Assembly (NCBI GenBank): GCA_050245975.1
Contig: JBFWWW010000013.1
Coordinates: 1 to 39,284 of the forward strand
Length of the DNA: 39,284 nt
Direction of reading: 5' to 3'
Origin: JBFWWW01 sp050245975
Lineage (GTDB): Bacteria; Pseudomonadota; Alphaproteobacteria; Rhizobiales; Hyphomicrobiaceae
Shown here in pieces: positions 9,162 to 18,064 of this stretch. The notes under the pieces were generated by a model. The model was not told where the DNA came from and did not search any database. It saw only the letters and a list, made by a program, of their open reading frames with translations. The stretch's first letter is position 1. Each line of letters starts with the position of its first letter. The translations under genes were made by a program, and so were the position numbers.

Positions 9162-11318
9162 CTACTTCCGAAACATCTCGCGCAGGGCATCGCGCGCTTT
9201 CTTGCGCTCGGCCTTGTCGCCGCTCATCAGGCCCTTGACGGCGCCCTCGACCTCTTCCCCCTTCAGGTTCTTGCCGATCTCCTTGACGGCTTCGAGCACC
9301 TGGCCGGGATTTTTGACGACGGTCTGGAGGTCGGGCGTGTAGGTCGGATGGTCCCACGGCCCATGGATGCGGATCGGCACCTCGATGCTGGCGGGCGTCG
9401 CCGCCGACCGTCCGGTCGAAGCCGGAAGCGTCAGCTTCGGCCGGATCGTGCAGTCCGTCAGGCGCTGAACGAGGTCGATCCGCCCCGCCCCGGCCACCTG
9501 GATGGCCGGGCTCGACATCCGCATGTCGCGGCTTTCGGCGATCCCGTTGGCGATGGCGAAGGTGGCGGCCAGCTCGTTGAACCGCGTCCTGTCGGTGGGC
9601 TGGGGCGCAAGCTCGCCGACGCGGGCGTGCATCAGCTTCTTCACCGTCTGATCGACATCGAAGCCCATCAGGGCGCCATTGGCGACCGAAAGCCCGGCCT
9701 TGCCGCCGAGGGTCTCGACGAATTGCCGCTCGGAGCCCAGCATGCCCGAAACCGTGGCCGTGACGCGGGCCTTTCCGGCCAGCAGCGAGGCACCGGCTGC
9801 CGCGTTGAGGAACGGCTCGGCATCGACGTCCTCGAGCGCGAGGTCGGCTTTGAGCACGGGCGTGCCGGCCGAGCGGTCCAGGGTGAACACGCCCTGGCCG
9901 CGCCCGCCGTAGAGCCTCAGGTCGGCGATCGCCAGCCGGCCCTGGCCGTCGGCCATCCCCAGGCTGAACTCTCCTCCGTCGAAGGCGAGCGCATTGAAGC
10001 GGGCGCGGTCGGCGGTAACCGCAACGTCGGCATCGAAACGCGACAGCAGGGACAGGTCGATCGGCGCCTCGCTCCACGGACCGCGCTGGAGAAAGCCGCG
10101 GACCTCGGTCTTGGCCGGTCCGGCGCGGGGAGCTTCTGCGCGCCCGGCAAGCGCTGCCAGCGCTCCAAGGTCAAGCTCGGCAGTCCGCAGCCTGCCCCGC
10201 ACCAGCGGCCGCTCGGCGCCCTGTGCGACGGAGAGATCGCCGGCAAGTCGGGTCGTGCCCAGCGTCAGCGTGGCCGCCGTCAACGCCGCGTCCGCGCCCC
10301 TGATCTGGGCCTGCCCCTTCAATTCGAACGGATTGTCGCCCTCCGCGGTCGCGCCCCGCCCGGTCCACGCCGCGAGCCGGCTTGCGGAGGGCCCTGATAG
10401 GGAGAGTGCGCCGTCGAGCGAGACGGCGCCCGCCGTACCGAGGTTGCCCTTGAACGCGAGATTGGCCGGTACCGACCGGATGGCGGCATCCACGACAACA
10501 GGCTGGCGCTCCAGAAGCGACGCGAACGAGCTGATCTGCCCCTGAAGCTGGATCGGCTCTTGCCGCCAGGCGAGGTCGCCTGTGACCTGGAGGGGGCCGT
10601 CCGGCTCCGGCAACGCCAGAGCCAGATTGACGTTCTCGATGTCCGTCGCGATGCCGCGGCGATCATCGCGGTAGCGGATGGTGCCGTTGACGATCCGGAC
10701 GTCCTCGAGCCCGATCCTCTGCCGGATGCGGACCGGCCTTGCCGCTGGTCCCGGCGGCGCCGCATCGGTCCGCGTCTCCGTCGCGGCCTGGGCGAGCCTG
10801 AGGGGCGCGGGCGAACCTTGTGCCAGGTCCCAGCTCCGGCGTCCGCTCGCGTCGATGCGCAGCTCGATGGTCGGGTTGTGAAGCGTAAGCCGCGAGAGGT
10901 TGAGCCGGCGCGTTACGAGGCTCCACACGTCTATGTGTGCTTCCAGCGTCGGAATGACGAGTGTCGGCTCTCCCGCCATGCCGGGCGGTGGCGACAGCAC
11001 CACGTCGGGTACGGCGACGGCGAGGGTGGGCGAGAACGACAGCGATGCGGAGCCCGCGGTGAGATCGCGGCCGGTGCGCGCCTTCACGCGCTCGATGAGG
11101 CCGTCGCGGACGAAGTCGACCGGCGCGGCCACGAACAGGAATGCGGCCGCACCCGCCAGCAGGCAGCCCAGCGCCACAAGCGCGAATGTCATGATGTCCG
11201 TGGATCGCCTCGGAGCTGGTGGTCTGCGGCGCGGCTGCGGACCCGCCTCGGGTAACGCCGGCGGGCCGGTCGCCGCGCCGACGGATGCCGTCAATGGTGG
11301 GGGACGAAGGTCCGTCAT
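9162..11318 (-). CDS. AsmA-family protein
   Basis: A 718-residue protein of the AsmA/TamB-related superfamily, which builds long beta-groove bridges between inner and outer membranes and is tied to lipid transport and outer-membrane homeostasis. After a proline-rich cytoplasmic stretch there is one membrane anchor at about residues 43-66 (FALVALGCLLAGAAAFLFVA), then the typical AsmA N-terminal motif (VKARTGRDLTAGSASLSFSP and IPTLEAHIDVWSLVTRRLNL). The rest is a long run of beta-strand-like repeats ending in the AsmA C-terminal block (MGFDVDQTVKKLM... TFAIANGIAESRDMRMSSP). The C-terminal 40 residues are highly charged. It stands alone, divergent from the AbrB-family gene. Confidence 0.88.
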   Translation of the reverse strand: MTDLRPPPLTASVGAATGPPALPEAGPQPRRRPPAPRRSTDIMTFALVALGCLLAGAAAFLFVAAPVDFVRDGLIERVKARTGRDLTAGSASLSFSPTLAVAVPDVVLSPPPGMAGEPTLVIPTLEAHIDVWSLVTRRLNLSRLTLHNPTIELRIDASGRRSWDLAQGSPAPLRLAQAATETRTDAAPPGPAARPVRIRQRIGLEDVRIVNGTIRYRDDRRGIATDIENVNLALALPEPDGPLQVTGDLAWRQEPIQLQGQISSFASLLERQPVVVDAAIRSVPANLAFKGNLGTAGAVSLDGALSLSGPSASRLAAWTGRGATAEGDNPFELKGQAQIRGADAALTAATLTLGTTRLAGDLSVAQGAERPLVRGRLRTAELDLGALAALAGRAEAPRAGPAKTEVRGFLQRGPWSEAPIDLSLLSRFDADVAVTADRARFNALAFDGGEFSLGMADGQGRLAIADLRLYGGRGQGVFTLDRSAGTPVLKADLALEDVDAEPFLNAAAGASLLAGKARVTATVSGMLGSERQFVETLGGKAGLSVANGALMGFDVDQTVKKLMHARVGELAPQPTDRTRFNELAATFAIANGIAESRDMRMSSPAIQVAGAGRIDLVQRLTDCTIRPKLTLPASTGRSAATPASIEVPIRIHGPWDHPTYTPDLQTVVKNPGQVLEAVKEIGKNLKGEEVEGAVKGLMSGDKAERKKARDALREMFRK

Positions 11319-11543
11319 GCGCCCGTTGTCTGCAGATTCGCTACGGTTGGCCCCGCGAGACCTCGAGCTGAGATGCCGCGCGTCGGGGGTGAAATTATGT
11401 CACGCTGCCGCTTTCACGGACAGCTGCCGCATCTTTTGCCCGGCACATTTGCTGGTGTCCGATTCAAGGGGCTGTATAACGTTCGGCGCGATCGGTGCGG
11501 GTTCCGCCATGCCTGTTGCAGACGGACGACTGAAGAAGACTGA

Positions 11544-12767
11544 ATGCAAGACCTTGCGAAGGACGCCCACCTGCCGGGCGCGGAGGACGGGAAAGGCGCG
11601 CCGCGAGAGCGCTGGAAAAAGTCTTGGCGGTTCCTTTGGCAAACGGCGCTCGCGTTTGCGATCGGCATCGCCGGCGCCGCCACCTTTCTGCATTTCGCCC
11701 TGCCGTTGCCGTGGTTCCTCGGCTCGCTGTCGTTCTGCCTCTTCGCGTCCATCTTCAATGCGCCGATCCGCCGGCCGATGTTCATTTCGGTGCCTGTGCG
11801 CGCCATTCTCGGCGTTGCTGTCGGCACGGCATTCACCCCGGCGTTGTTCGGGCGCATGGGAAGCATGGTCAGCAGTCTGCTGATCCTCATTCCCTTCATG
11901 GCCGGGATCATGCTGGCCGGAATGTTCTACTTCAGCCGCGTCGCGCGCTTCGACCGTCCCACCGCTTTCTTCTGCGGCGTGCCCGGCGGCCTGGCCGACA
12001 TGGTGACCATGGCCGAGGATGCGGGCGCGAACGTCCGCGCCGTTACGCTGATCCAGGCCACGCGCATCCTCATGCTGGTCTTCTTCCTGCCGCTCTGGCT
12101 GCAGGCGACAAGCGGCTATCACGTGGGCGGTCTCAGCCCGCGCGGCGTTCACCTGTCGCAGTTCACGGTGCGCGACGCCGTGGTCCTGGTCGTGCTCGCC
12201 GCGGTGGGTTGGCAGCTGGCGAAGCGGATCGGCCTCGCCGGCGCTCCGCTCGTGGGGCCCATGCTGTTGTCGGGTATCGCCCATGCGGCCGGGCTGACGG
12301 AAGCCAAGATGCCGATCGAATTGCTGATCGTGGCTCAGGTCTCGCTCGGCATCATGCTGGGCGCGCAGTTTCGCGGCCTCACCGCGCGCGAGTTCGCGTC
12401 CACCGTGCTTTGGGGCGTCGGCTTCAGCGCCGTCCTGATCGCGTTGACGGCGGTGATGGCGCTCTTCGTTTCGCGTATCACCGGGTTTGACAGCGCCACC
12501 GTCCTGCTCGCCTACGCGCCCGGCGGGCAGGCCGAGCTCAATCTGCTGGCGTTCATCCTGGGCCTCGACGTCGCCTTCACCGCGATGCATCACCTGGTGA
12601 GGCTCGCGATCGCGATTTTCGGCGCGCAGCTCGTCTTCCGCACCAACCGCCATTGGCGTGTGGCGACGCTCAAGCCTGGCGATGAGGCAGGGCGAGAAGC
12701 TCGACAAGAGCCATGCAAAAGCACTCCGCCTGCTCATACGCCGCCCAATGGCCCGCATCCGGGATGA
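11544..12767 (+). CDS. AbrB-family membrane protein (putative transporter/regulator)
   Basis: A 407-residue integral membrane protein of the AbrB family (often labelled ammonia monooxygenase-like), made of two similar halves with about ten hydrophobic segments. It shows the family's repeated FLGSLSFCLFAS / LVGPMLLSGIAHAAG and CGVPGGLADMVTMAEDAGAN / AYAPGGQAELNLLAFILGLD blocks. The function of the family is unsettled; E. coli AbrB has been linked to regulation of aidB. The hydrophobic core ends near residue 375. The last 35 or so residues are a polar Pro/Lys/Glu-rich extension that overlaps the convergent hydrolase gene by 98 bases. The ribosome-binding site is weak (gaagaagactga before ATG). 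Confidence 0.85.
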   Translation: MQDLAKDAHLPGAEDGKGAPRERWKKSWRFLWQTALAFAIGIAGAATFLHFALPLPWFLGSLSFCLFASIFNAPIRRPMFISVPVRAILGVAVGTAFTPALFGRMGSMVSSLLILIPFMAGIMLAGMFYFSRVARFDRPTAFFCGVPGGLADMVTMAEDAGANVRAVTLIQATRILMLVFFLPLWLQATSGYHVGGLSPRGVHLSQFTVRDAVVLVVLAAVGWQLAKRIGLAGAPLVGPMLLSGIAHAAGLTEAKMPIELLIVAQVSLGIMLGAQFRGLTAREFASTVLWGVGFSAVLIALTAVMALFVSRITGFDSATVLLAYAPGGQAELNLLAFILGLDVAFTAMHHLVRLAIAIFGAQLVFRTNRHWRVATLKPGDEAGREARQEPCKSTPPAHTPPNGPHPG

Positions 12768-13539
12768 CGCGCGTTGCAAGCTCGGGGTGGCTTTGGCGCA
12801 GGACATCGAAGCAGGCATCGACCGATGGCAGCGCGAGCGGATCGTCCGCGCCCCAGATCGCACGCAAGGGTGCTGTCACGCGCGCAAGCGTGACGGCGAT
12901 GTCGTTGCTCCGTGCGAACGGTCGCGACCTGAAGCGCGCCCGTGCGACGTTCTCTGTCTGCAGATAGAGCGCGAGCGCATCGATCCGGCCCGGATTGTGG
13001 ATCATGAGCGCTGCGAGGTTGTGTCGATGCACCTCGCGGCGCTCCGCCTCCGTCATGGACGAGCGCTCCTTGCGGAAGTCGATGTCGCGGTGGGGCAGCC
13101 CCAGGGCGGCGCAGCCGCTGATGGTGAAGCTGGCGAGGGTGTCGCCGAGCAGCGCGGCCGCGAGCGTCCCGACATGCGCGCCGAAAGAAAATCCCACGAG
13201 GTGCGGCTTCGCGGTCCCCACGAGGGAAGTAATACCTTCGGCTATGATCTGCGCCGACGACGCCGGCGTCTGTGGTCCGGGCGGCAGGGCCGACTGGCCG
13301 AGTCCCGGAAGATCGGGTGCCAGGACCTCATAGTCGCCCCAGAGCAGGGGGATGATCCTGATCCAGTGCGTCCACGATCCATAGCCGCCATGCAGCAGGA
13401 CAACCGGCTGGCCGCGGCCCCATCGGCGCCAGACAACGGAGCCGTCCCCACAGGGCGTGAGACTGGTGCGGCCGGCGGCGGCAATGCGAGCGGCATGGCT
13501 GGCCGCCAGCGAGGTCGTTCCACTATTTGGACTGTGCAT
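12670..13539 (-). CDS. Alpha/beta hydrolase
   Basis: An alpha/beta-hydrolase-fold protein of about 289 residues. The oxyanion motif VVLLHGGYGSWTHW is near the N-terminus, the nucleophile elbow is GFSFGAH (Ser), an acidic residue lies in IWGADDPLAL, and the catalytic His is in DAGHWAAYEQ. The His codon is at 12748-12750, inside the stretch shared with the antisense AbrB-family gene. The substrate is unknown; the elbow and spacing resemble small-ester or C-C bond hydrolases. I use the ATG at 13537-13539; a GTG at 13564-13566 would add nine residues, and neither has a strong ribosome-binding site. Confidence 0.85.
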   Translation of the reverse strand: MHSPNSGTTSLAASHAARIAAAGRTSLTPCGDGSVVWRRWGRGQPVVLLHGGYGSWTHWIRIIPLLWGDYEVLAPDLPGLGQSALPPGPQTPASSAQIIAEGITSLVGTAKPHLVGFSFGAHVGTLAAALLGDTLASFTISGCAALGLPHRDIDFRKERSSMTEAERREVHRHNLAALMIHNPGRIDALALYLQTENVARARFRSRPFARSNDIAVTLARVTAPLRAIWGADDPLALPSVDACFDVLRQSHPELATRVIPDAGHWAAYEQAECFCMALVELLALPHRQA

Positions 13540-13546
13540 TCCCGAT

Positions 13547-13560
13547 ATTCTGACTAGAAT
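13547..13560. promoter_or_regulatory. Short inverted repeat in the divergent promoter region
   Basis: Arms attct and agaat, perfect over 5 bases with a 4-base spacer, lie in the 98-base gap between the hydrolase start and the divergent ABC-transporter operon. This is a possible operator; the size makes chance a real alternative. Confidence 0.25.
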
Positions 13561-13637
13561 GTCCACAACGGTAAGGCTGCCGCAAACAGATACAAAAATC
13601 GGCGGCGCTCTGCACCCCTTGCCGAGGGAGGTGACGT

Positions 13638-14705
13638 ATGGCCGCGGTTGATGTCCGCCAGGTCCGGAAATCGTTTGGCAATCACGAAGTGCTGCACGGC
13701 GTGTCGGTCCCGATAGCCGACGGCGAGTTCGTGGTGCTGGTCGGGCCGTCGGGATGCGGCAAGTCGACCCTGCTGCGCATGATCGCGGGCCTTGAGAACA
13801 TCACGTCGGGCGAAATCCGCATCGGCGACCGGGTGGTCAATTCGGTGCCCCCGAAAGAGCGCGACGTCGCGATGGTCTTCCAGAACTACGCGCTCTATCC
13901 GCACATGACGGTGGCGGCCAACATGGGCTTTTCGCTCCGCCTCAGGGGTGCGGCCCAGAGCGAGATCGACGCCGGTGTGCGCCGCGCGGCCGATATTCTG
14001 GGCCTCGTCCCGTTGCTCGAGCGCTTTCCACGGCAGCTCTCGGGCGGCCAGCGTCAGCGCGTAGCCATGGGGCGGGCCATCGTCCGCGATCCCCAGGTGT
14101 TCCTGTTCGACGAGCCGCTCTCCAATCTCGACGCCAAGCTGCGCGTGGCGATGCGGACCGAGATCAAGGAACTGCACCAGCGTCTGAAAACGACCACGGT
14201 CTACGTCACGCACGATCAGATCGAAGCCATGACCATGGCCGACAAGATCGTCGTCATGCACGACGGCATCGTCGAGCAGATGGGCGCGCCTCTCGATCTT
14301 TACGACCGGCCCGAAAATCTGTTCGTGGCCGGGTTCATCGGCTCGCCGGCCATGAATTTCCTCAAGGGGAAGATCAAGGCAAATGGCGCATCGGCGTTCG
14401 AAGGGCCGGCCGGCGTGCATCTCCCGTTGAGCCAGTCGCCGGGATCGTGGGACGGCCGTCCTGCCATCTACGGCGTGCGCCCGGAGCATTTCACGCTCGC
14501 CGAGGACGGGGCGGAAGCTTCCGTCCAGGTGGTGGAGCCGACCGGCTCCGAGGTCCAGGTCGCCGCGACCATGGGCGGCGAAGACATCATCGCCGTATTT
14601 CGCGAGCGCCATCCATTCAAGCCGGGCGACAAGATCCGGCTGAAACCCGACCCTCGGCTCGTCCACGTCTTCGACGACGCCACGGGAAAAAGGCTGAACG
14701 CCTGA
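13638..14705 (+). CDS. Carbohydrate-type ABC transporter ATP-binding protein (UgpC/MalK family)
   Basis: A 355-residue ATPase. Walker A GPSGCGKST is at residues 36-44, the signature is LSGGQRQRVAMG, Walker B is FLFDEPLSNLDAKLR, and the switch His lies in YVTHDQIEAM. After the ATPase domain comes the C-terminal TOBE/OB regulatory domain (about residues 235-355; YGVRPEHFTL, VVEPTGSEVQV) that marks the MalK/UgpC subfamily. A strong gggaggtg ribosome-binding site precedes the ATG. It is the first gene of a four-gene importer operon; its class can energise sugar, glycerol or glycerol-phosphate uptake. Confidence 0.94.
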   Translation: MAAVDVRQVRKSFGNHEVLHGVSVPIADGEFVVLVGPSGCGKSTLLRMIAGLENITSGEIRIGDRVVNSVPPKERDVAMVFQNYALYPHMTVAANMGFSLRLRGAAQSEIDAGVRRAADILGLVPLLERFPRQLSGGQRQRVAMGRAIVRDPQVFLFDEPLSNLDAKLRVAMRTEIKELHQRLKTTTVYVTHDQIEAMTMADKIVVMHDGIVEQMGAPLDLYDRPENLFVAGFIGSPAMNFLKGKIKANGASAFEGPAGVHLPLSQSPGSWDGRPAIYGVRPEHFTLAEDGAEASVQVVEPTGSEVQVAATMGGEDIIAVFRERHPFKPGDKIRLKPDPRLVHVFDDATGKRLNA

Positions 14706-14726
14706 GACTTCAACGGAGGAAACGTG

Positions 14727-16046
14727 ATGACGAAACTGACGCGGCGTACTGTGATGAAAGGTACGACGGCGCTGGCCGCGACCGGAGCCCTTACGGGCTC
14801 GGCTTTGTTTGAGTGGGCCAAGGCCTGGGCGCAGGCATCGCCCTGGAAGGCCGAGTCCGGCGCCAAGCTGACGGTGATGCGCTGGAAGCGTTTCGTCGAA
14901 GCCGAGGACAAGGCCTTCAACGAGATGGTGGCGGCCTTCCAGGCCGCGACGAAGACGAACATGAACGTCTTCAGCGAGTCGTTCGAGGACGTGCAGCCCA
15001 AGGCGTCGGTGGCCGCCAACACCGGGCAGGGGCTCGACCTCGCCTGGGGTCTCCATACCCTGCCGCAGCTTTTCCCCGACAAAGTTCTGCAGATGAACGA
15101 TGTCGCCGACTATCTCGGGAAGAAATACGGCGGATGGACGGATGCGGCGGCCATCACCTGCAAGAAGGGCAACACCTGGCTCGGCATTCCCGTTGCCACG
15201 ATCGGCGGCTATCTGACCTACCGCAAGTCGTCGGTCGAGAAGGCGGGCTTCAAGGAAGTCCCGATGGACTTCCCGGGCTTCCTCGAGCTGTGCAAGGCGC
15301 TGAAGAAGAACAATACGCCGGCCGGGTTTGCTCTCGGGCACGCCACCGGAGACGCCAACGCCTGGTTGCACTGGATCCTGTGGGGTCATGGCGCCTACAC
15401 CGTCGACAAGGACGACAAGGTCATCATCAACTCGCCGGAAACGGTGAAGGCGCTGGAGTACTGCAAGGCGCTGAGCGACAGCTTCATCCCGGGCACGGCG
15501 TCCTGGAACGACGGCTCGAACAACAAGGCGTATCTCGCCGGCGACCTGCATCTGACGGCCAACGGCATCTCGATCTACATCTCGGCCAAGGACGATCCCT
15601 CGAAGAAGGATATGGCCGAGGACACCTACCACGCGCTGTGGCCGGTGGGTCCGGTCGGCAAGCCGACGGAGCTCCAGCTTGCCGTGCCGATCCTGGCGTT
15701 CAAGTTCACGAAGTATCCGAACGCAGCGAAGGCTTTTATCGCCTTCATGCTGGAGAAGGAGAACTTCGAAAAGTGGCTGTCGGGCGCGCGCGGGTATCTC
15801 ACCCACACGCTCAATGCCTATGACAAGGCGCCGATCTGGACCGCTGATCCCAAGAATGCGGTGTTCGCGCAGGCGAGCAAGCGCGCTCTGCCGGCGTCCG
15901 GCATCGGCAAGCCGGGCGAGAAGGCGGCGACGGCCATCGCGGACTTCGTGGTGGTCGACATGTTCGCCAACTACTGCACCGGCCGCGAGGACGCCAAGGG
16001 CGCGATCGCGATGGCCGAGCGTCAGCTCAAGCGGATCTATCGCTGA
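14727..16046 (+). CDS. ABC transporter extracellular substrate-binding protein (family 1), Tat-exported
   Basis: A 439-residue solute-binding protein of the family 1 (maltose/sugar-type) cluster. It begins with a twin-arginine signal, T-R-R-T-V-M-K, then a hydrophobic stretch to an AWAQA cleavage site near residue 37, so the protein is probably exported folded. The body keeps family features such as DLAWGLHTLPQLFPDK and the C-terminal AAKAFIAFMLEKENFEKWL segment. The ATG at 14727 is chosen with ggagga 6 bases upstream; a GTG immediately before it could also serve. It lies 21 bases after the ATPase gene and is followed by a strong RNA hairpin. The substrate is not identifiable, with a sugar or polyol most likely. 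Confidence 0.92.
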   Translation: MTKLTRRTVMKGTTALAATGALTGSALFEWAKAWAQASPWKAESGAKLTVMRWKRFVEAEDKAFNEMVAAFQAATKTNMNVFSESFEDVQPKASVAANTGQGLDLAWGLHTLPQLFPDKVLQMNDVADYLGKKYGGWTDAAAITCKKGNTWLGIPVATIGGYLTYRKSSVEKAGFKEVPMDFPGFLELCKALKKNNTPAGFALGHATGDANAWLHWILWGHGAYTVDKDDKVIINSPETVKALEYCKALSDSFIPGTASWNDGSNNKAYLAGDLHLTANGISIYISAKDDPSKKDMAEDTYHALWPVGPVGKPTELQLAVPILAFKFTKYPNAAKAFIAFMLEKENFEKWLSGARGYLTHTLNAYDKAPIWTADPKNAVFAQASKRALPASGIGKPGEKAATAIADFVVVDMFANYCTGREDAKGAIAMAERQLKRIYR

Positions 16047-16051
16047 GCGTT

Positions 16052-16082
16052 CGGGCCAGGGGCGGTTTCCGTCCCTGGCCCG
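16052..16082 (+). promoter_or_regulatory. Long intercistronic RNA stem-loop after the binding-protein gene
   Basis: The arms gggccaggg (16053-16061) and ccctggccc (16073-16081) pair perfectly. The stem continues inward through one G-U pair and three G-C pairs to a 3-base loop and outward by one more C-G pair, about 14 base pairs in all. It starts 6 bases after the stop of the binding-protein gene and is not followed by a T run. This fits an mRNA 3'-end stabiliser or partial terminator that raises binding protein over permease levels, as known for malE-malF. Confidence 0.8.
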
Positions 16083-16112
16083 GTCGGCAGTTCGTGAATT
16101 CGGGAGATCGTT

Positions 16113-17069
16113 GTGGCCATAGCCGCCGGCACTCGGCAAGCGCGTCCGCCCATGCGGGACATCACCGCCTGGGACCGGCTGAAGGTCAACCGCAACTGGT
16201 TGGGCTTCTGGTTCATGCTGCCGACGGCGGCATTCCTGGTCCTGTTCCTGGCCTACCCGCTCGGGCTCGGCGTGTGGATGTCGTTTACCGACACCCGCAT
16301 CGGCCGGTCCGGGGGGTTCATAGGCCTCGAGAACTACGAGTGGCTGCGTGACGATCCGGTCTTCTGGCTGTCGATCTTCAACACGCTGCTTTATACGATC
16401 GTCGCCAGCGTCATTAAGTTCGCCATCGGTCTCTACCTGGCGCTGCTTCTCAACGAGAACCTGCCGTTCAAGGCCATCCTGCGGGCGCTGGTGCTGATTC
16501 CGTTCATCGTGCCGACGGTGCTCTCGGCCCTGGCCTTCTGGTGGATATTCGACAGCCAGTTCTCGATCATCTCGTGGTCGCTGAAGCATCTCGGCATCAT
16601 CAACCAGAACATCAATTTTCTCGGCGATGCGAACTGGGCGCGGTTCTGCGTCATCTTCGCCAACATCTGGCGCGGCGTTCCTTTCGTCGCCATCACGCTG
16701 CTGGCCGGTCTGCAGACGGTGCAGCCGTCGCTCTACGAGGCGGCGACCATCGATGGCGCCAGCCGGTGGCAGATTTTCCGGCACATCACCTATCCGCTCC
16801 TGACGCCCATCATTGCCGTGGTGATGACGTTCTCGGTTCTGTTCACGTTCACCGACTTCCAGCTCATCTGGGCGATGACACGCGGCGGTCCGGTCAATGC
16901 CACCCATCTCATGGCGACGCTGTCCTACCAGCGCGCGATTCTCGGCGGCAATCTCGGCGAAGGGGCCGCAATCTCGACGGCCATGATTCCGTTCCTGCTC
17001 GTTGCGATCATGATCTCCTGGTTCGGCTTGCAGCGGCGCAAGTGGCAGCAGGGAGAATCCAATGACTGA
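16113..17069 (+). CDS. Carbohydrate-type ABC transporter permease (MalF/UgpA-like)
   Basis: A 318-residue inner-membrane permease with about six hydrophobic segments, starting near residue 29 (WLGFWFMLPTAAFLVLFLAY). The cytoplasmic ATPase-contact (EAA) loop is EAATIDGASRWQIFRHITYP near residue 209. The start is GTG, with ggagat 8-13 bases upstream. Its stop overlaps the ATG of the second permease by 8 bases, so the pair is coupled. It lies downstream of the hairpin and is expected at lower level than the binding protein. Confidence 0.93.
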   Translation: MAIAAGTRQARPPMRDITAWDRLKVNRNWLGFWFMLPTAAFLVLFLAYPLGLGVWMSFTDTRIGRSGGFIGLENYEWLRDDPVFWLSIFNTLLYTIVASVIKFAIGLYLALLLNENLPFKAILRALVLIPFIVPTVLSALAFWWIFDSQFSIISWSLKHLGIINQNINFLGDANWARFCVIFANIWRGVPFVAITLLAGLQTVQPSLYEAATIDGASRWQIFRHITYPLLTPIIAVVMTFSVLFTFTDFQLIWAMTRGGPVNATHLMATLSYQRAILGGNLGEGAAISTAMIPFLLVAIMISWFGLQRRKWQQGESND

Positions 17070-17991
17070 TTCGCTCGCGTCCCGCGCCGCTGATCCGAAG
17101 CGCGTGTTGTCCGGCAGCTCGGCTGCGATCGACAACACCGAGGGGATGAGCTACCTCGAAAGTCTGCCGCGGCGCCTCGTCACGCTGTACCTGCCGCTCG
17201 GCCTGATCGTGATCGTGTTGCTGTTCCCGTTCTATTGGATGGCTCTGACGGCGATCAAGCCGGACGAGCAGCTCCTCGATCTCGACACCTACAGTCCGTT
17301 CTGGACGACGGCGCCGACGTTTAAGCACATCTACAAATTGCTGTTCGACAGCCATTATCCGCAATGGCTCTGGAACACGATGTACGTGGCGACGGCCGCC
17401 ACTTTCCTGTCGATTGCCGCCAGCGTTCTCGCCGCCTATGCCATCGTCCGCCTGCGCTACAAGGGCGCCCAGTGGGTGGGCGCTGCGATCTTCCTGTCCT
17501 ACCTCGTGCCGCCGTCGATCCTGTTCATCCCATTGGCGACCGTGGTCTTCCAGTACGGCCTCTTCGATTCGCCCTTCGCGCTCATCCTCACATACCCGAC
17601 CATCCTCATACCCTTCTCGACATGGCTGCTGATGGGGTACTTCAAGACGATCCCGTTCGAGCTTGAGGAGTGCGCGCTGATCGACGGCGCAAGCCGCTGG
17701 CAGATCCTGACCAAGATCGTGCTGCCGCTCGCCATTCCAGGCCTCATCTCAGCCTTCATCTTCTGTTTCACCCTGTGCTGGAACGAGTTCATCTATGCGT
17801 TGACGTTCCTCACGTCGGTGCAGAACAAGACGGTGCCGGTGGCGATCGTGAATGAATTCGTCGACGGCGACGTCTACCGCTGGGGATCGCTGATGGCCGG
17901 CGCGCTCGCCGGCTCGCTGCCTTTGGTGATCCTCTATGCGTTCTTCGTCGAGCACTACGTCTCGGCGATGACGGGCGCGGTCAAGGAGTAG
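17062..17991 (+). CDS. Carbohydrate-type ABC transporter permease (MalG/UgpE-like)
   Basis: A 309-residue permease, partner of the preceding one. A hydrophilic N-terminus of about 40 residues precedes six hydrophobic segments (first LYLPLGLIVIVLLFPFYWMA). The EAA loop reads ELEECALIDGASRWQILTKI, with Glu-Cys replacing Glu-Ala-Ala as is common in this subfamily. The ATG overlaps the previous stop by 8 bases. It is the last gene of the operon; 73 bases separate it from the next gene, with no clear terminator. Confidence 0.93.
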   Translation: MTDSLASRAADPKRVLSGSSAAIDNTEGMSYLESLPRRLVTLYLPLGLIVIVLLFPFYWMALTAIKPDEQLLDLDTYSPFWTTAPTFKHIYKLLFDSHYPQWLWNTMYVATAATFLSIAASVLAAYAIVRLRYKGAQWVGAAIFLSYLVPPSILFIPLATVVFQYGLFDSPFALILTYPTILIPFSTWLLMGYFKTIPFELEECALIDGASRWQILTKIVLPLAIPGLISAFIFCFTLCWNEFIYALTFLTSVQNKTVPVAIVNEFVDGDVYRWGSLMAGALAGSLPLVILYAFFVEHYVSAMTGAVKE

Positions 17992-18064
17992 CGATCGCGC
18001 TCCTCGCCCGATATATGGATAGGCCTGCGGCCGGGCCGCGGCTGCCATACGGAAGGTTCGTCGG

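Noticed and set aside
13554..17138. Very long open frame on the minus strand (over 1,100 codons) opposite the sugar-type ABC operon
   Set aside because: It runs antisense to four clearly conserved transporter genes, its protein is Arg/His/Asp-rich with no domain, and such frames are expected from codon bias in GC-rich DNA.
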